A DNA stretch of 64,000 nucleotides from Amycolatopsis sp. WQ 127309. GTDB taxonomy: Bacteria; Actinomycetota; Actinomycetes; Mycobacteriales; Pseudonocardiaceae. The notes below the pieces were generated by a model. That model saw only the letters and a list, made by a program, of their open reading frames with translations. It had not been told where the DNA came from and did not search any database. Each line of letters starts with the position of its first letter. Positions within the stretch are counted from its first letter, which is position 1. The stretch lies in assembly GCF_023023025.1 (NCBI RefSeq), contig NZ_CP095481.1, forward strand, positions 3,844,001 through 3,908,000, given 5' to 3'. Shown here in pieces: positions 25,569 through 32,509 of this stretch. Both the position numbers and the translations under genes were made by a program.

Positions 25569-25748
25569 CCGCACGATTCCGCACCACGCAGCTCACACTG
25601 ACCGGCTTGACCGCGACCGCTCCGGGCACTTCGGACACCGACCCGCACGTCGGAAGGGTGTGGTGCTGGTGGTGTCGTCCGGCGGCGGCCGGGTGGTCCG
25701 GGCGCCTCGGCGATCACGGCCCTGGTCAGGCGCTCGGTGATCCCCGAG

Positions 25749-25789
25749 CGGGACATCGTGGTCCGGCGATCGCGGCGCTCGTCGAGTAG
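25749..25789 (+). pseudogene. Remnant copy of the 3' end of the FadR-type gene
   Basis: This stretch repeats the end of the regulator gene: GACATCGTGGTCC followed, after a 10-base deletion, by GATCGCGGCGCT and a stop in the same phase (IAALVE then stop). The true gene end is at 25521-25568. The rest of the 291-base gap between the regulator and cobD shows nothing recognisable. A decayed tandem duplication is the simplest reading. Confidence 0.5.
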
Positions 25790-25859
25790 GCCGTTCGGTG
25801 GTCCGGTGGGGCGAGTAGCCTCTCCTCGAACTGGACATTCTTTCTGCCGGGGGGCACAG

Positions 25860-26750
25860 GTGAGCGCGGCGCGCGCGATCGGACTGGTGTTGGGCGTAGC
25901 GGCCGACGGCGCCCTCGGCGACCCCCGCCGGCGTCCGCCGGTGACGGCCTTCCGCCGCTTCGGGCCCGCGCCGGGGGCCGCGGTGGCCGTGGCCGCCGTG
26001 CTGGGTGGCCTGGTGCTCGAACGCGCCGGGCGTGGTCGTCCGCTGGTGCAGGCCTCGGCGACCGCCGTCACGACGTGGGCCGTGCTCGGCGCGGCGGGCC
26101 TGGCGCTGCAGGGCACCGAGCTCGCGCGCGACCTCGAGGAGTGCCGGTTCGAGCCGGCCCGCTCGACACTGTCCGAACTGGACCCCCGCGTCGCCGACGG
26201 GCTGGGCCCGGTCGCGCTGTCGCGGGCTTCGGTGGAAACGTTGGCGGAGAACACATCCGACGCCGTCGTCGCGCCGCTGGTGTGGGGCGCGGTGGCGGGC
26301 GTCCCGGGCCTGCTCGGCGCGCGGGCGGTCAGCCTGCTGCGCCGCACGCGCGGCGGCCGCCCCGGCCACTGGGCGCTCGACCGTCTCGACGAGCTCGTCC
26401 ACCTGGTCCCGACCCGCATCGCGGCGGGCCTGACGGTGCTGGCGGCCCCGGTGGTCGGCGGCTCGGCGGGCGGCGCGTGGCGCGCGTGGCGCCGCGACAC
26501 GATCGCGCACCCCAGCCCCAACGCGGGCCGCGTGGAGGCGGCGTTCGCGGGAGCGCTGGAGATCCGCGTCGGCGGCCGGACGGTGTACCCGCACGGCATC
26601 GAGGAGCGCCCGGTACTGGGCGTCGGCCGCAACCCGGACGCCGGTCACGTGACACGCGCAGTGGAACTGTCCCGTGTGGTCGGCTGGCTGGCGGGCGTCA
26701 CGTCGGTGCTGCTCGCGGTGGTCGCGGGCCTCTGGCACCGCAACCGCTGA
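25860..26750 (+). CDS. cobD: Adenosylcobinamide-phosphate synthase (CobD/CbiB)
   Basis: A 296-residue membrane protein of the CobD/CbiB family, which attaches the aminopropanol arm to adenosylcobyric acid in cobalamin synthesis. Key blocks are DGALGDPRRRPPVTAF at the N-terminus, LSRASVETLAENTSDAVVAPL and HPSPNAGRVEAAFAGAL. Several hydrophobic segments fit a membrane enzyme. The GTG at 25860 is preceded by a strong G-rich ribosome site; an upstream in-frame extension has no family similarity. It meets the convergent PaiB-like gene with one base between. No other cobalamin genes are nearby. Confidence 0.9.
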   Translation: MSAARAIGLVLGVAADGALGDPRRRPPVTAFRRFGPAPGAAVAVAAVLGGLVLERAGRGRPLVQASATAVTTWAVLGAAGLALQGTELARDLEECRFEPARSTLSELDPRVADGLGPVALSRASVETLAENTSDAVVAPLVWGAVAGVPGLLGARAVSLLRRTRGGRPGHWALDRLDELVHLVPTRIAAGLTVLAAPVVGGSAGGAWRAWRRDTIAHPSPNAGRVEAAFAGALEIRVGGRTVYPHGIEERPVLGVGRNPDAGHVTRAVELSRVVGWLAGVTSVLLAVVAGLWHRNR

Positions 26751-26751
26751 G

Positions 26752-27375
26752 TCAGCCGCGGCGCCGCAGCTGGGCCAAGGCCTCCGCGTCCAGCCGTCCG
26801 TCCCGCTCCGCCAGCTGGGCGCCGATCCGCTCGCGGTCCTCTTCCGTCCGGTTTCCGCCGAACTTGAACTTCGCCCGGACGCCCGTGATCGTGAACTCGA
26901 TCCCGCGGATCCCGGGCAGCAGCCGCCGGTCGGGGGCGTCCGTCGCGCTCACCGGGGCGCGTGCTCCGTCGGCCTCGAAGTGGCGCAACTGCTTGTCCAG
27001 CAAGGAAGCCTTCGCCGCCGGGTCGTCGACCAAGCGGACGTCGCCCTCGAGCTGGACCGTCGCGTAGTACGACGTCGGCACGCCGCGCGCCGGGTCGGCG
27101 CCGGACGCCGTGTTCCAGTCCGCGCGGATGTAGGCGTAGTCGTCGACCACCGTCAGCAGCGCGCGCGGGTGTTCCTCCAGCAGCGGCCAGATCGGGTTGG
27201 GGCGGGCCAGGTGCGTGACGATCGTGCGGTCGCCGTCGTAGGCGAAGTGCGCGGGCGTGACCACCGGCAGGTCGCGGCCGGTGCCGCCGGCGATCAGCTG
27301 GCCGAAGTCGTGGCCGGCCAGCCAGTCCCGCCACTCGGCGTCGTCCTTCGCGGCGTCCCAGGGGTGGATCAGCAT
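26752..27375 (-). CDS. FMN-binding PaiB-like protein
   Basis: A 207-residue split-barrel flavin-binding protein of the PaiB/negative transcriptional regulator family. HPWD opens the protein, PVVTPAHFAYDGD and VTHLARPNPIW form the FMN-site region, and SWYTVQLEGDV-type sequence reads here as SYYATVQLEGDVRLV. The C-terminal GIEFTITGVRAKFKFGGNR is characteristic. Bacillus PaiB influences protease and sporulation genes, but most members are probably enzymes. The ATG at 27375 follows CATACT by six bases, a near match to the leaderless pattern. Confidence 0.83.
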   Translation of the reverse strand: MLIHPWDAAKDDAEWRDWLAGHDFGQLIAGGTGRDLPVVTPAHFAYDGDRTIVTHLARPNPIWPLLEEHPRALLTVVDDYAYIRADWNTASGADPARGVPTSYYATVQLEGDVRLVDDPAAKASLLDKQLRHFEADGARAPVSATDAPDRRLLPGIRGIEFTITGVRAKFKFGGNRTEEDRERIGAQLAERDGRLDAEALAQLRRRG

Positions 27376-27425
27376 GAACCCAGTATGAGGACCGCAAGTG
27401 GCCTCGCCCCAGGGCCATTTCCGGC

Positions 27426-28271
27426 TTACTTCGAAGGGCCACTTTCGGCGTACTCGGCCTCGTCCTCGGCCAGGATCTCCGAGACGGACTTCCGCCGCGT
27501 CCGCTCGCCCGGCTCCTTCGGCGCGGTCAGCGCGCCACCCGGCTTCAGCTCGCGGACGGTGAAGTACAGCCAGCCCAGCACCGCCATCGCGCCGAACGCG
27601 ATCCACTGCAGCGCGTAGGAGAAGAACGGCCCCGAGTCGGTCTGCGGCAGCGGCAGCGCGCCCAGCACGCCGGGCTGATCGGTGTCGAGCTGGAAGTACC
27701 CGGGCCGGATGTCGATCCGGCCCGCCCGCGCGACGACCTTCGAGTCGACGACGTAGCTCTGCAGCCGCCCGTCGGTCGACGCGTCGGCGAAGGCGTCACG
27801 GTTCTTCGGGTCGGTCTCGTCGCTGCGCACCCGCGCGGTGACCTGCACGATCCCGCCCGGCGCCGGCGCGAAGGGCAGCACGCCGGACTTACTGTCGAGC
27901 TTGACGAACCCGCGGTCGATCAGCACGACCGTGCCGTCGGTCGTCCGCAGCGGCGTCAGCACCTCGTAGGCGCCCTCGCCCTGCACGGTCCGCAGCCGGG
28001 CGATGACCTCCTTGTCCGGGAGGTACCGGCCGGTGATCGACACGAGGTGCCACTCGGTGCGCTGGTCGGGCACGGCGCCCGGCGCCAGCAGCTGGTCGAG
28101 CGGCACCGGCGCGGCCGTGAACGACGTCTCGAGCGAGGAGTTCTGCTGCTCGCGCTCGGTGTTGCGGCCGAACTGCCACGGCGACAAGAGCGTGAAGCAA
28201 CAGACGGCGAAGGCGAACACCACCACCGTCAGAGCCAGCCACCCGGGCCGGAGCAGGAACCGCAACCGCAC
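27426..28271 (-). CDS. SURF1-family cytochrome oxidase assembly protein
   Basis: A 281-residue protein with the SURF1 layout: a transmembrane helix at about 10-30 (LALTVVVFAFAVCCFTLL), an extracytoplasmic beta domain, and a second helix near 222-242. Signature blocks are LSPWQFGRN near the first helix and GPFFSYALQWIAFG at the second. SURF1 helps insert heme a into cytochrome c oxidase. The GTG at 28271 gives a protein starting VRLRFLLRPGW. The cytoplasmic tail (~40 residues) is charged. Neighbours match mycobacterial Rv2235. Confidence 0.9.
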   Translation of the reverse strand: MRLRFLLRPGWLALTVVVFAFAVCCFTLLSPWQFGRNTEREQQNSSLETSFTAAPVPLDQLLAPGAVPDQRTEWHLVSITGRYLPDKEVIARLRTVQGEGAYEVLTPLRTTDGTVVLIDRGFVKLDSKSGVLPFAPAPGGIVQVTARVRSDETDPKNRDAFADASTDGRLQSYVVDSKVVARAGRIDIRPGYFQLDTDQPGVLGALPLPQTDSGPFFSYALQWIAFGAMAVLGWLYFTVRELKPGGALTAPKEPGERTRRKSVSEILAEDEAEYAESGPSK

Positions 28272-28331
28272 CCCACCACGGTAGGCCGTGCCCGGTCCGG
28301 CCCGCCCGCCGACCTCGGCCAATGTGACGTC

Positions 28332-28793
28332 TCAGGGGTGCGAACGCACCCAATCCAGCAAACCGGGCACCGTGCGTTCGATCATGCCGAGGACGTCCTC
28401 GAAGCCGTCGTCACCGCCGTAGTAGGGGTCCGGCACCTCGGCGCCGTCCGGGGCCGACGGGTCGAACGACCGCAGCAGCCGCACCTTCGCCGGATCGTCG
28501 ACGCGGGCCCGCAGGAACCCGGCGTGCCCTGCGTCGGCGGCGAGCAGGAGGTCGGCGCCGAGGTCCTCGTCGGAGACCTCGGACGCGACGTGCCGGGTGG
28601 GGTAGCCGTGGGCCTCGAGGGTCGCCCGGGCCCGCTTGTCGGCGGGTTCGCCTTCGTGCCAGCCGCCGGTCCCGGCACTGGTGACGCGGACGGCGTCGGC
28701 GAGGCCGGCGTCGTCGAGCTCCTTCCGGAGGACGAGCTCGGCCATGGGAGAGCGGCAGATGTTGCCGGAGCAGACAACGACGATCCGAAGCAT
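28332..28793 (-). CDS. ptpA: Low-molecular-weight protein tyrosine phosphatase
   Basis: A 153-residue LMW-PTP. The active-site loop CSGNICRS places nucleophile Cys8 and Arg14 (CX5R). The general-acid loop reads DPYYGGDDGFEDVL near residues 118-130. It dephosphorylates tyrosine phosphoproteins in the cytoplasm; the M. tuberculosis homologue PtpA is secreted. TACGCT (plus-strand 28800-28805, minus strand) lies six bases before the ATG, so it is probably leaderless. The kinase gene ptkA, its neighbour in M. tuberculosis, is absent here. Confidence 0.93.
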   Translation of the reverse strand: MLRIVVVCSGNICRSPMAELVLRKELDDAGLADAVRVTSAGTGGWHEGEPADKRARATLEAHGYPTRHVASEVSDEDLGADLLLAADAGHAGFLRARVDDPAKVRLLRSFDPSAPDGAEVPDPYYGGDDGFEDVLGMIERTVPGLLDWVRSHP

Positions 28794-28917
28794 GCGGCGA
28801 GCGTAACCACCGGCCCGCCGGGTTCACCTGGTCAGCTCACCGCTCGGCGGTACCACCGGCCCGCACCGGGCACCTAGCGTCGATCGCGCGAGGACGCGAA
28901 CCGGAAGGAGAGCGATC

Positions 28918-28980
28918 ATGCACGGGTGCTGCTCGAAGTGCACTGGCCAGGGCTGCGGCTGCTGCGGCAACTGCAACTGA
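28918..28980 (+). CDS. Tiny cysteine-rich peptide, metallothionein-like
   Basis: A 20-residue open frame, ATG to TGA, with seven cysteines at positions 4, 5, 8, 13, 15, 16 and 19 (CCxxC and CxCCxxC clusters) and only H, G, S, K, T, Q and N between them. The ribosome site GGAAGGAG lies eight bases before the ATG. A strong hairpin (28990-29026) follows ten bases after the stop, giving it the look of a complete transcription unit. The pattern suggests thiolate metal binding, as in metallothioneins, or a redox buffer. It has no leader-peptide look and no modification enzymes nearby. I do not recognise a named family. Confidence 0.6.
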   Translation: MHGCCSKCTGQGCGCCGNCN

Positions 28981-28989
28981 CCCCCGCAC

Positions 28990-29026
28990 GGCGCTCGCGG
29001 CGGCGGTGACCCGCCGCCGGAGCGCC
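28990..29026. terminator. Hairpin after the cysteine-rich peptide gene
   Basis: GGCGCTC (28990-28996) pairs with GAGCGCC (29020-29026) and the inner GCGGCGGCGG pairs with CCGCCGCCG around a TGAC loop, with one bulge. It sits between the peptide stop (28980) and the convergent chorismate mutase stop (29029), so it can serve both. Confidence 0.75.
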
Positions 29027-29028
29027 CC

Positions 29029-29595
29029 CTAACGCGGCAGGCAGGTCGCCGAGACCGCCTCTTCCAACGCTCGCGCGTGCAGGGCGTCGAAGCGGTGGAC
29101 GACGTCCGCGACGCCGGCGGCGAGGAGCTGACGCTGCGGGCACGAACGGGCCGTTCGTGCCCGAAGCGTCGCCGCCAGCTCTGTCAGCAGGCCGTTGTTG
29201 AGGCGGTCGATCACCGGGCGGATCTCGCCGAGGTCGGGGCGGGTCGCCGGGACCTCCGACGGGTGCGTGGCCCAGCGGGCGTACAGGCCGCGCTGGACCA
29301 CCTTGTTCGCCTCGATCTGGGCGCGGAAGAACCGCACCGCGTCCGCCGGGTCCAGGCCCAGCCGCGGGGCCCGCGCCGCGACCGTGTGGTAGATCTGCTG
29401 CTCGCGCACCGGGTCGTCGATCGGGGACGGCGTGCCGTACTTGGCCGCCGCCACCTGGTCCGCGATCCGGACGCGTTGCGCCGCGAGATCCGTGAGGCGC
29501 CACAACGACGGCGCCGCGGCCGAAGCGGGGGCCGTGCAGGCCAGGAGCGCCGCCAGCGCCACCATCACCGTGACGAGCCAGGACCGAAGCCGCAT
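29029..29595 (-). CDS. Secreted chorismate mutase (AroQ gamma type)
   Basis: A 188-residue protein with a signal peptide (hydrophobic residues ~6-28, cleavage near ASAAAP). An all-helical chorismate mutase follows: LTDLAAQRVRIADQVAAAK opens the first catalytic helix. Then DDPVREQQIYHTV and FFRAQIEANKVVQRGLY, typical of the exported AroQ-gamma class such as M. tuberculosis Rv1885c. It converts chorismate to prephenate outside the cytoplasm, for reasons unknown. A likely disulfide joins the Cys in SCPQRQ to the C-terminal Cys. TAGCGT lies eight bases before the ATG on the minus strand. Confidence 0.88.
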   Translation of the reverse strand: MRLRSWLVTVMVALAALLACTAPASAAAPSLWRLTDLAAQRVRIADQVAAAKYGTPSPIDDPVREQQIYHTVAARAPRLGLDPADAVRFFRAQIEANKVVQRGLYARWATHPSEVPATRPDLGEIRPVIDRLNNGLLTELAATLRARTARSCPQRQLLAAGVADVVHRFDALHARALEEAVSATCLPR

Positions 29596-29626
29596 GGCCC
29601 GAAACGCTACATGCGAAGATCCCCGG

Positions 29627-30448
29627 ATGCCCGCCCTTTCCGAAGTCATCACCGTGCTGGAGCAGGCGTACCCGCCGGCGCTCGCCGAGTCGTGGGACGC
29701 CGTCGGCCTCGTCTGCGGTGACCCGGCCGAGTCCGTGACGCGCGTGCTCTTCTGCGTCGACCCCGGCGCCGACACCCTCGACGAAGCCGCCGAGCTCGGC
29801 GCGCAGCTGATCGTCGCGCACCACCCGCTGCTGCTGCGCGGCGTGCACGGCGTCCCCGCCGACACGGCGAAGGGCGCGCTCGTGCACCGGATGATCCGCG
29901 CCGGGATCGCGCTCTACTGCGCGCACACCAACGCCGACTCCGCCGACCCCGGCGTCTCCGACGCGCTCGCCGAAGCGATCGGCCTCCGCGTCCTGCGGCC
30001 CCTCGACCCGAAGCCGGACGGCGTCACGGGCCTCGGCCGCATCGGCGAACTGCCGGAGCCGGAACCCTTCGGCGTCTTCGTGCAGCGCGTCGCGGACGCC
30101 CTGCCCGCGACCGTCCCCGGCGTGCTCGGCGCGGGCGACGAAGACCGCCCGATCCGCACCGTCGCCGTCTCCGGCGGGGCCGGCGACTCCTACCTCGCGC
30201 TGGCCACCGAAGCCGGGGTCGACGCCTACGTCACCGCCGACCTGCGGCATCACCCCGCGGGTGAGCACCTGGCGAGCCCGGGCCCGGTGCCCGCGCTGGT
30301 CGGGCTGACCCACTGGGCCAGCGAATGGCCCTGGTGCAGGCAAGCCTCGGCGGTCGTGGCGCGAGCGTTTGCGGGTAACGTCGACATCTGCGTCTCCACG
30401 CGGTGCACCGACCCGTGGAACGTCCGCGCCGAGCGCACATCGAATTAA
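29627..30448 (+). CDS. Nif3-like dinuclear metal centre protein
   Basis: A 273-residue Nif3/YqfO/GTP cyclohydrolase I type 2 family protein. Conserved blocks are AESWDAVGLVCGDP, the metal-binding AHHPLLLRG and HTNADSADPGVSDALAE, and ALVGLTHWASEW near the C-terminus. These proteins hold two metals in a toroidal hexamer; the reaction in vivo is unsettled. The ATG at 29627 is divergent from chorismate mutase by 31 bases. It heads an operon with the zinc-ribbon and RNase H genes, as in M. tuberculosis Rv2230c-Rv2228c. Confidence 0.9.
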   Translation: MPALSEVITVLEQAYPPALAESWDAVGLVCGDPAESVTRVLFCVDPGADTLDEAAELGAQLIVAHHPLLLRGVHGVPADTAKGALVHRMIRAGIALYCAHTNADSADPGVSDALAEAIGLRVLRPLDPKPDGVTGLGRIGELPEPEPFGVFVQRVADALPATVPGVLGAGDEDRPIRTVAVSGGAGDSYLALATEAGVDAYVTADLRHHPAGEHLASPGPVPALVGLTHWASEWPWCRQASAVVARAFAGNVDICVSTRCTDPWNVRAERTSN

Positions 30449-30458
30449 GAGGAGCACC

Positions 30459-31196
30459 GTGAAGGCCGAACCCGCCGTGCAGCGCCAGTTGCTCGAGCTC
30501 GCCAAGGTGGACGCCGAGCTCTCGCGCACCGCGCACCGTCGCCGCACCCTTCCCGAGCTGGCCGAGATCGACGCCGGGGAGAAGACCGTCCGGGATCGCC
30601 GCGACGCGCTCGTGTCCACGGAGACCGCCGCGTCCGACCTCGACCGGGAGGTGGCCCGGCAGGAGAAGGAGATCGAGTCGGTGCGCGCCCGCGAGGACCG
30701 CGACCGCAAGCTCCTGGCGTCCGGATCCGTGAACTCCAAGCAGATGACCGACATCGAGCACGAGCTGCAGACCCTGCAGCGCCGGCAGAGCGCGCTGGAA
30801 GACGACCTCCTGGAGCTGATGGAGCAGCGCGAGGCGCTGGGCCTGGACGCGCAGCGCACGGGCGCCGAGGTCGACAAGGCCGAGTCCGAGGTCGCCGCCG
30901 CGATCATCCGCCGTGACGAGGCGTTCAAGGACCTCGACACCACCCGCGCCCGCCGCGACGAAGACCGCGCGAAGCTGCTGCCGCGCTTCCCGGAGCCGCT
31001 GCTGAAGCTGTACGAGCGCGTCCGCGAGCACAAGGGGATCGGCGCCGCGCTGCTGCGCGCCCGCCGGTGCGGCGCCTGCCAGCTCGAGCTGGACCGCAAC
31101 ACCGTCAACGAGATCAAGGGCGGCCCCGAGGACGACGTCGTGCAGTGCGAGAACTGCGGCGCGATCCTGGTCAGGACCGTGGAGTCCGGCCTGTGA
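30459..31196 (+). CDS. Coiled-coil C4 zinc-ribbon protein (DUF164 type)
   Basis: A 245-residue protein: a long antiparallel coiled coil (about residues 5-190) and a C-terminal zinc ribbon with two CxxC pairs (CGAC near 204-207 and CENC near 228-231). Homologue of M. tuberculosis Rv2229c, which bears a nucleic-acid-binding-like fold; the biological role is unclear. GTG start with AGAGGAG upstream, ten bases after the Nif3 stop. It overlaps the RNase H start by four bases, so the three genes are cotranscribed. Confidence 0.9.
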   Translation: MKAEPAVQRQLLELAKVDAELSRTAHRRRTLPELAEIDAGEKTVRDRRDALVSTETAASDLDREVARQEKEIESVRAREDRDRKLLASGSVNSKQMTDIEHELQTLQRRQSALEDDLLELMEQREALGLDAQRTGAEVDKAESEVAAAIIRRDEAFKDLDTTRARRDEDRAKLLPRFPEPLLKLYERVREHKGIGAALLRARRCGACQLELDRNTVNEIKGGPEDDVVQCENCGAILVRTVESGL

Positions 31197-32326
31197 CCGA
31201 GCACGTCGTGATCGAGGCCGACGGCGGTTCCCGGGGCAACCCGGGCCCCGCCGGCTACGGCGCGGTGGTCAAGGACGCCGCGACGGACGAGGTTCTCGCC
31301 GAGCGCAAGGAAGGCCTCGGCGTCGTCACCAACAACGTCGCCGAGTACCGCGGCCTGATCGCCGGGCTGGCCGCCGCGGCCGAGCTCGGAGCGTCCACTG
31401 TGGACGTCCGGATGGACTCGAAGCTCGTGGTGGAGCAGATGTCCGGGCGCTGGAAGATCAAGCACCCGGACATGCAGCCGCTCGCCGCGCAGGCCAAGGA
31501 GATCGCCGCCGGCTTCACGCGCGTCCGCTACGAGTGGATCCCGCGCGCGCAGAACTCGCATGCCGACCGGCTCGCCAACGAGGCGATGGACGCGGCCACC
31601 GGGAAGCCGGCCGCCGGCAAGCCCGCCCCGGCCGCGCCGAAGCTGCCGACCCGGAAGCCGGACCGCGCCGTCGTCGCCTGGACCGGCGCCCGCGGCACCC
31701 CGACCCGGCTGCTCCTGCTGCGCCACGGCCAGACGGAGATGTCGGCGCTGCGGCGCTACTCCGGCCGCGGCGACGTCCCGCTCACCGAACTCGGCCGCGC
31801 GCAGGCGGCCGCGGCGGCGAAGCGGCTGGCCGCGACCGAGGGCCTGATCGTCGACGGCGAGTCCGTCCCGATCATCTCCTCGCCGCTCACGCGCACGAAG
31901 CAGACCGCGCAGGCCGTCGCCGACGCGCTCGGCGGCCGCGTCGAGACCCACCCCGGTCTCATCGAGACCGACTTCGGCGAGTGGGAGGGGCTGACGTTCG
32001 CCGAGTCCGCCGACCGCGACCCGGACCTGCACCGCTCCTGGATCGGCGACAGCTCGGTCCCGCCGCCCGGCGGCGAGAGCTTCGACGTCGTCCACCAGCG
32101 CGTCCGCAAGGCCCGCGACGAGCTGATCGCCGAGCACGGCGGCCGGACGCTGGTGCTGGTCAGCCACGTGACGCCGATCAAGACGCTGCTGCGGATGGGC
32201 CTGGACGCCGGGCCGTCGCTGCTGTTCCGGCTGCACCTGGACCTGGCGTCGCTGTCGATCGTCGAGTTCTATCCGGACGGCAACGCGTCGGTCCGGCTGG
32301 TGAACGACACGTCGCACCTGAGCTGA
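31193..32326 (+). CDS. Bifunctional RNase H / histidine acid phosphatase
   Basis: A 377-residue fusion like M. tuberculosis Rv2228c. Residues 1-140 are an RNase HI: EADGGSRGNPGP with catalytic Asp10, then downstream acidic residues and HADRLANEAMD. After a Pro/Ala-rich linker (about 141-168), residues ~170-375 form a histidine phosphatase with LLLRHGQTE near 174-182 and a second catalytic His in LVSHVTPIK. The C-terminal half resembles CobC, the alpha-ribazole phosphatase, so it could serve cobalamin synthesis as well as RNA-DNA hybrid removal. GTG overlaps the upstream stop (GTGA). Confidence 0.94.
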   Translation: MTEHVVIEADGGSRGNPGPAGYGAVVKDAATDEVLAERKEGLGVVTNNVAEYRGLIAGLAAAAELGASTVDVRMDSKLVVEQMSGRWKIKHPDMQPLAAQAKEIAAGFTRVRYEWIPRAQNSHADRLANEAMDAATGKPAAGKPAPAAPKLPTRKPDRAVVAWTGARGTPTRLLLLRHGQTEMSALRRYSGRGDVPLTELGRAQAAAAAKRLAATEGLIVDGESVPIISSPLTRTKQTAQAVADALGGRVETHPGLIETDFGEWEGLTFAESADRDPDLHRSWIGDSSVPPPGGESFDVVHQRVRKARDELIAEHGGRTLVLVSHVTPIKTLLRMGLDAGPSLLFRLHLDLASLSIVEFYPDGNASVRLVNDTSHLS

Positions 32327-32509
32327 CCGGGGCAACTGTGGGGTGGATCACGCTCAACGGCGACGCGTGGCCGACCCCCGATGGGGTATTGGCTACAGTG
32401 GCTCGACCGCGGCGCCGCGGCGGTGGGCCCGGCCTCGGGTCCATTCATGGGGCGCCGGCTCGTGCGTAACCCACCGGCAGAGGCCTGCGGGCGGAACAGT
32501 GACGAGGAC

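Noticed and set aside
25569..25859. Cobalamin riboswitch upstream of cobD
   Set aside because: No B12-box-like conserved sequence or leader structure could be recognised.
28916..32335. Minus-strand open frame of more than 1100 codons
   Set aside because: It runs antisense through five well-supported genes (chorismate mutase to RNase H) and reads as Arg/Ala/Gly-rich sequence typical of high-GC shadows.
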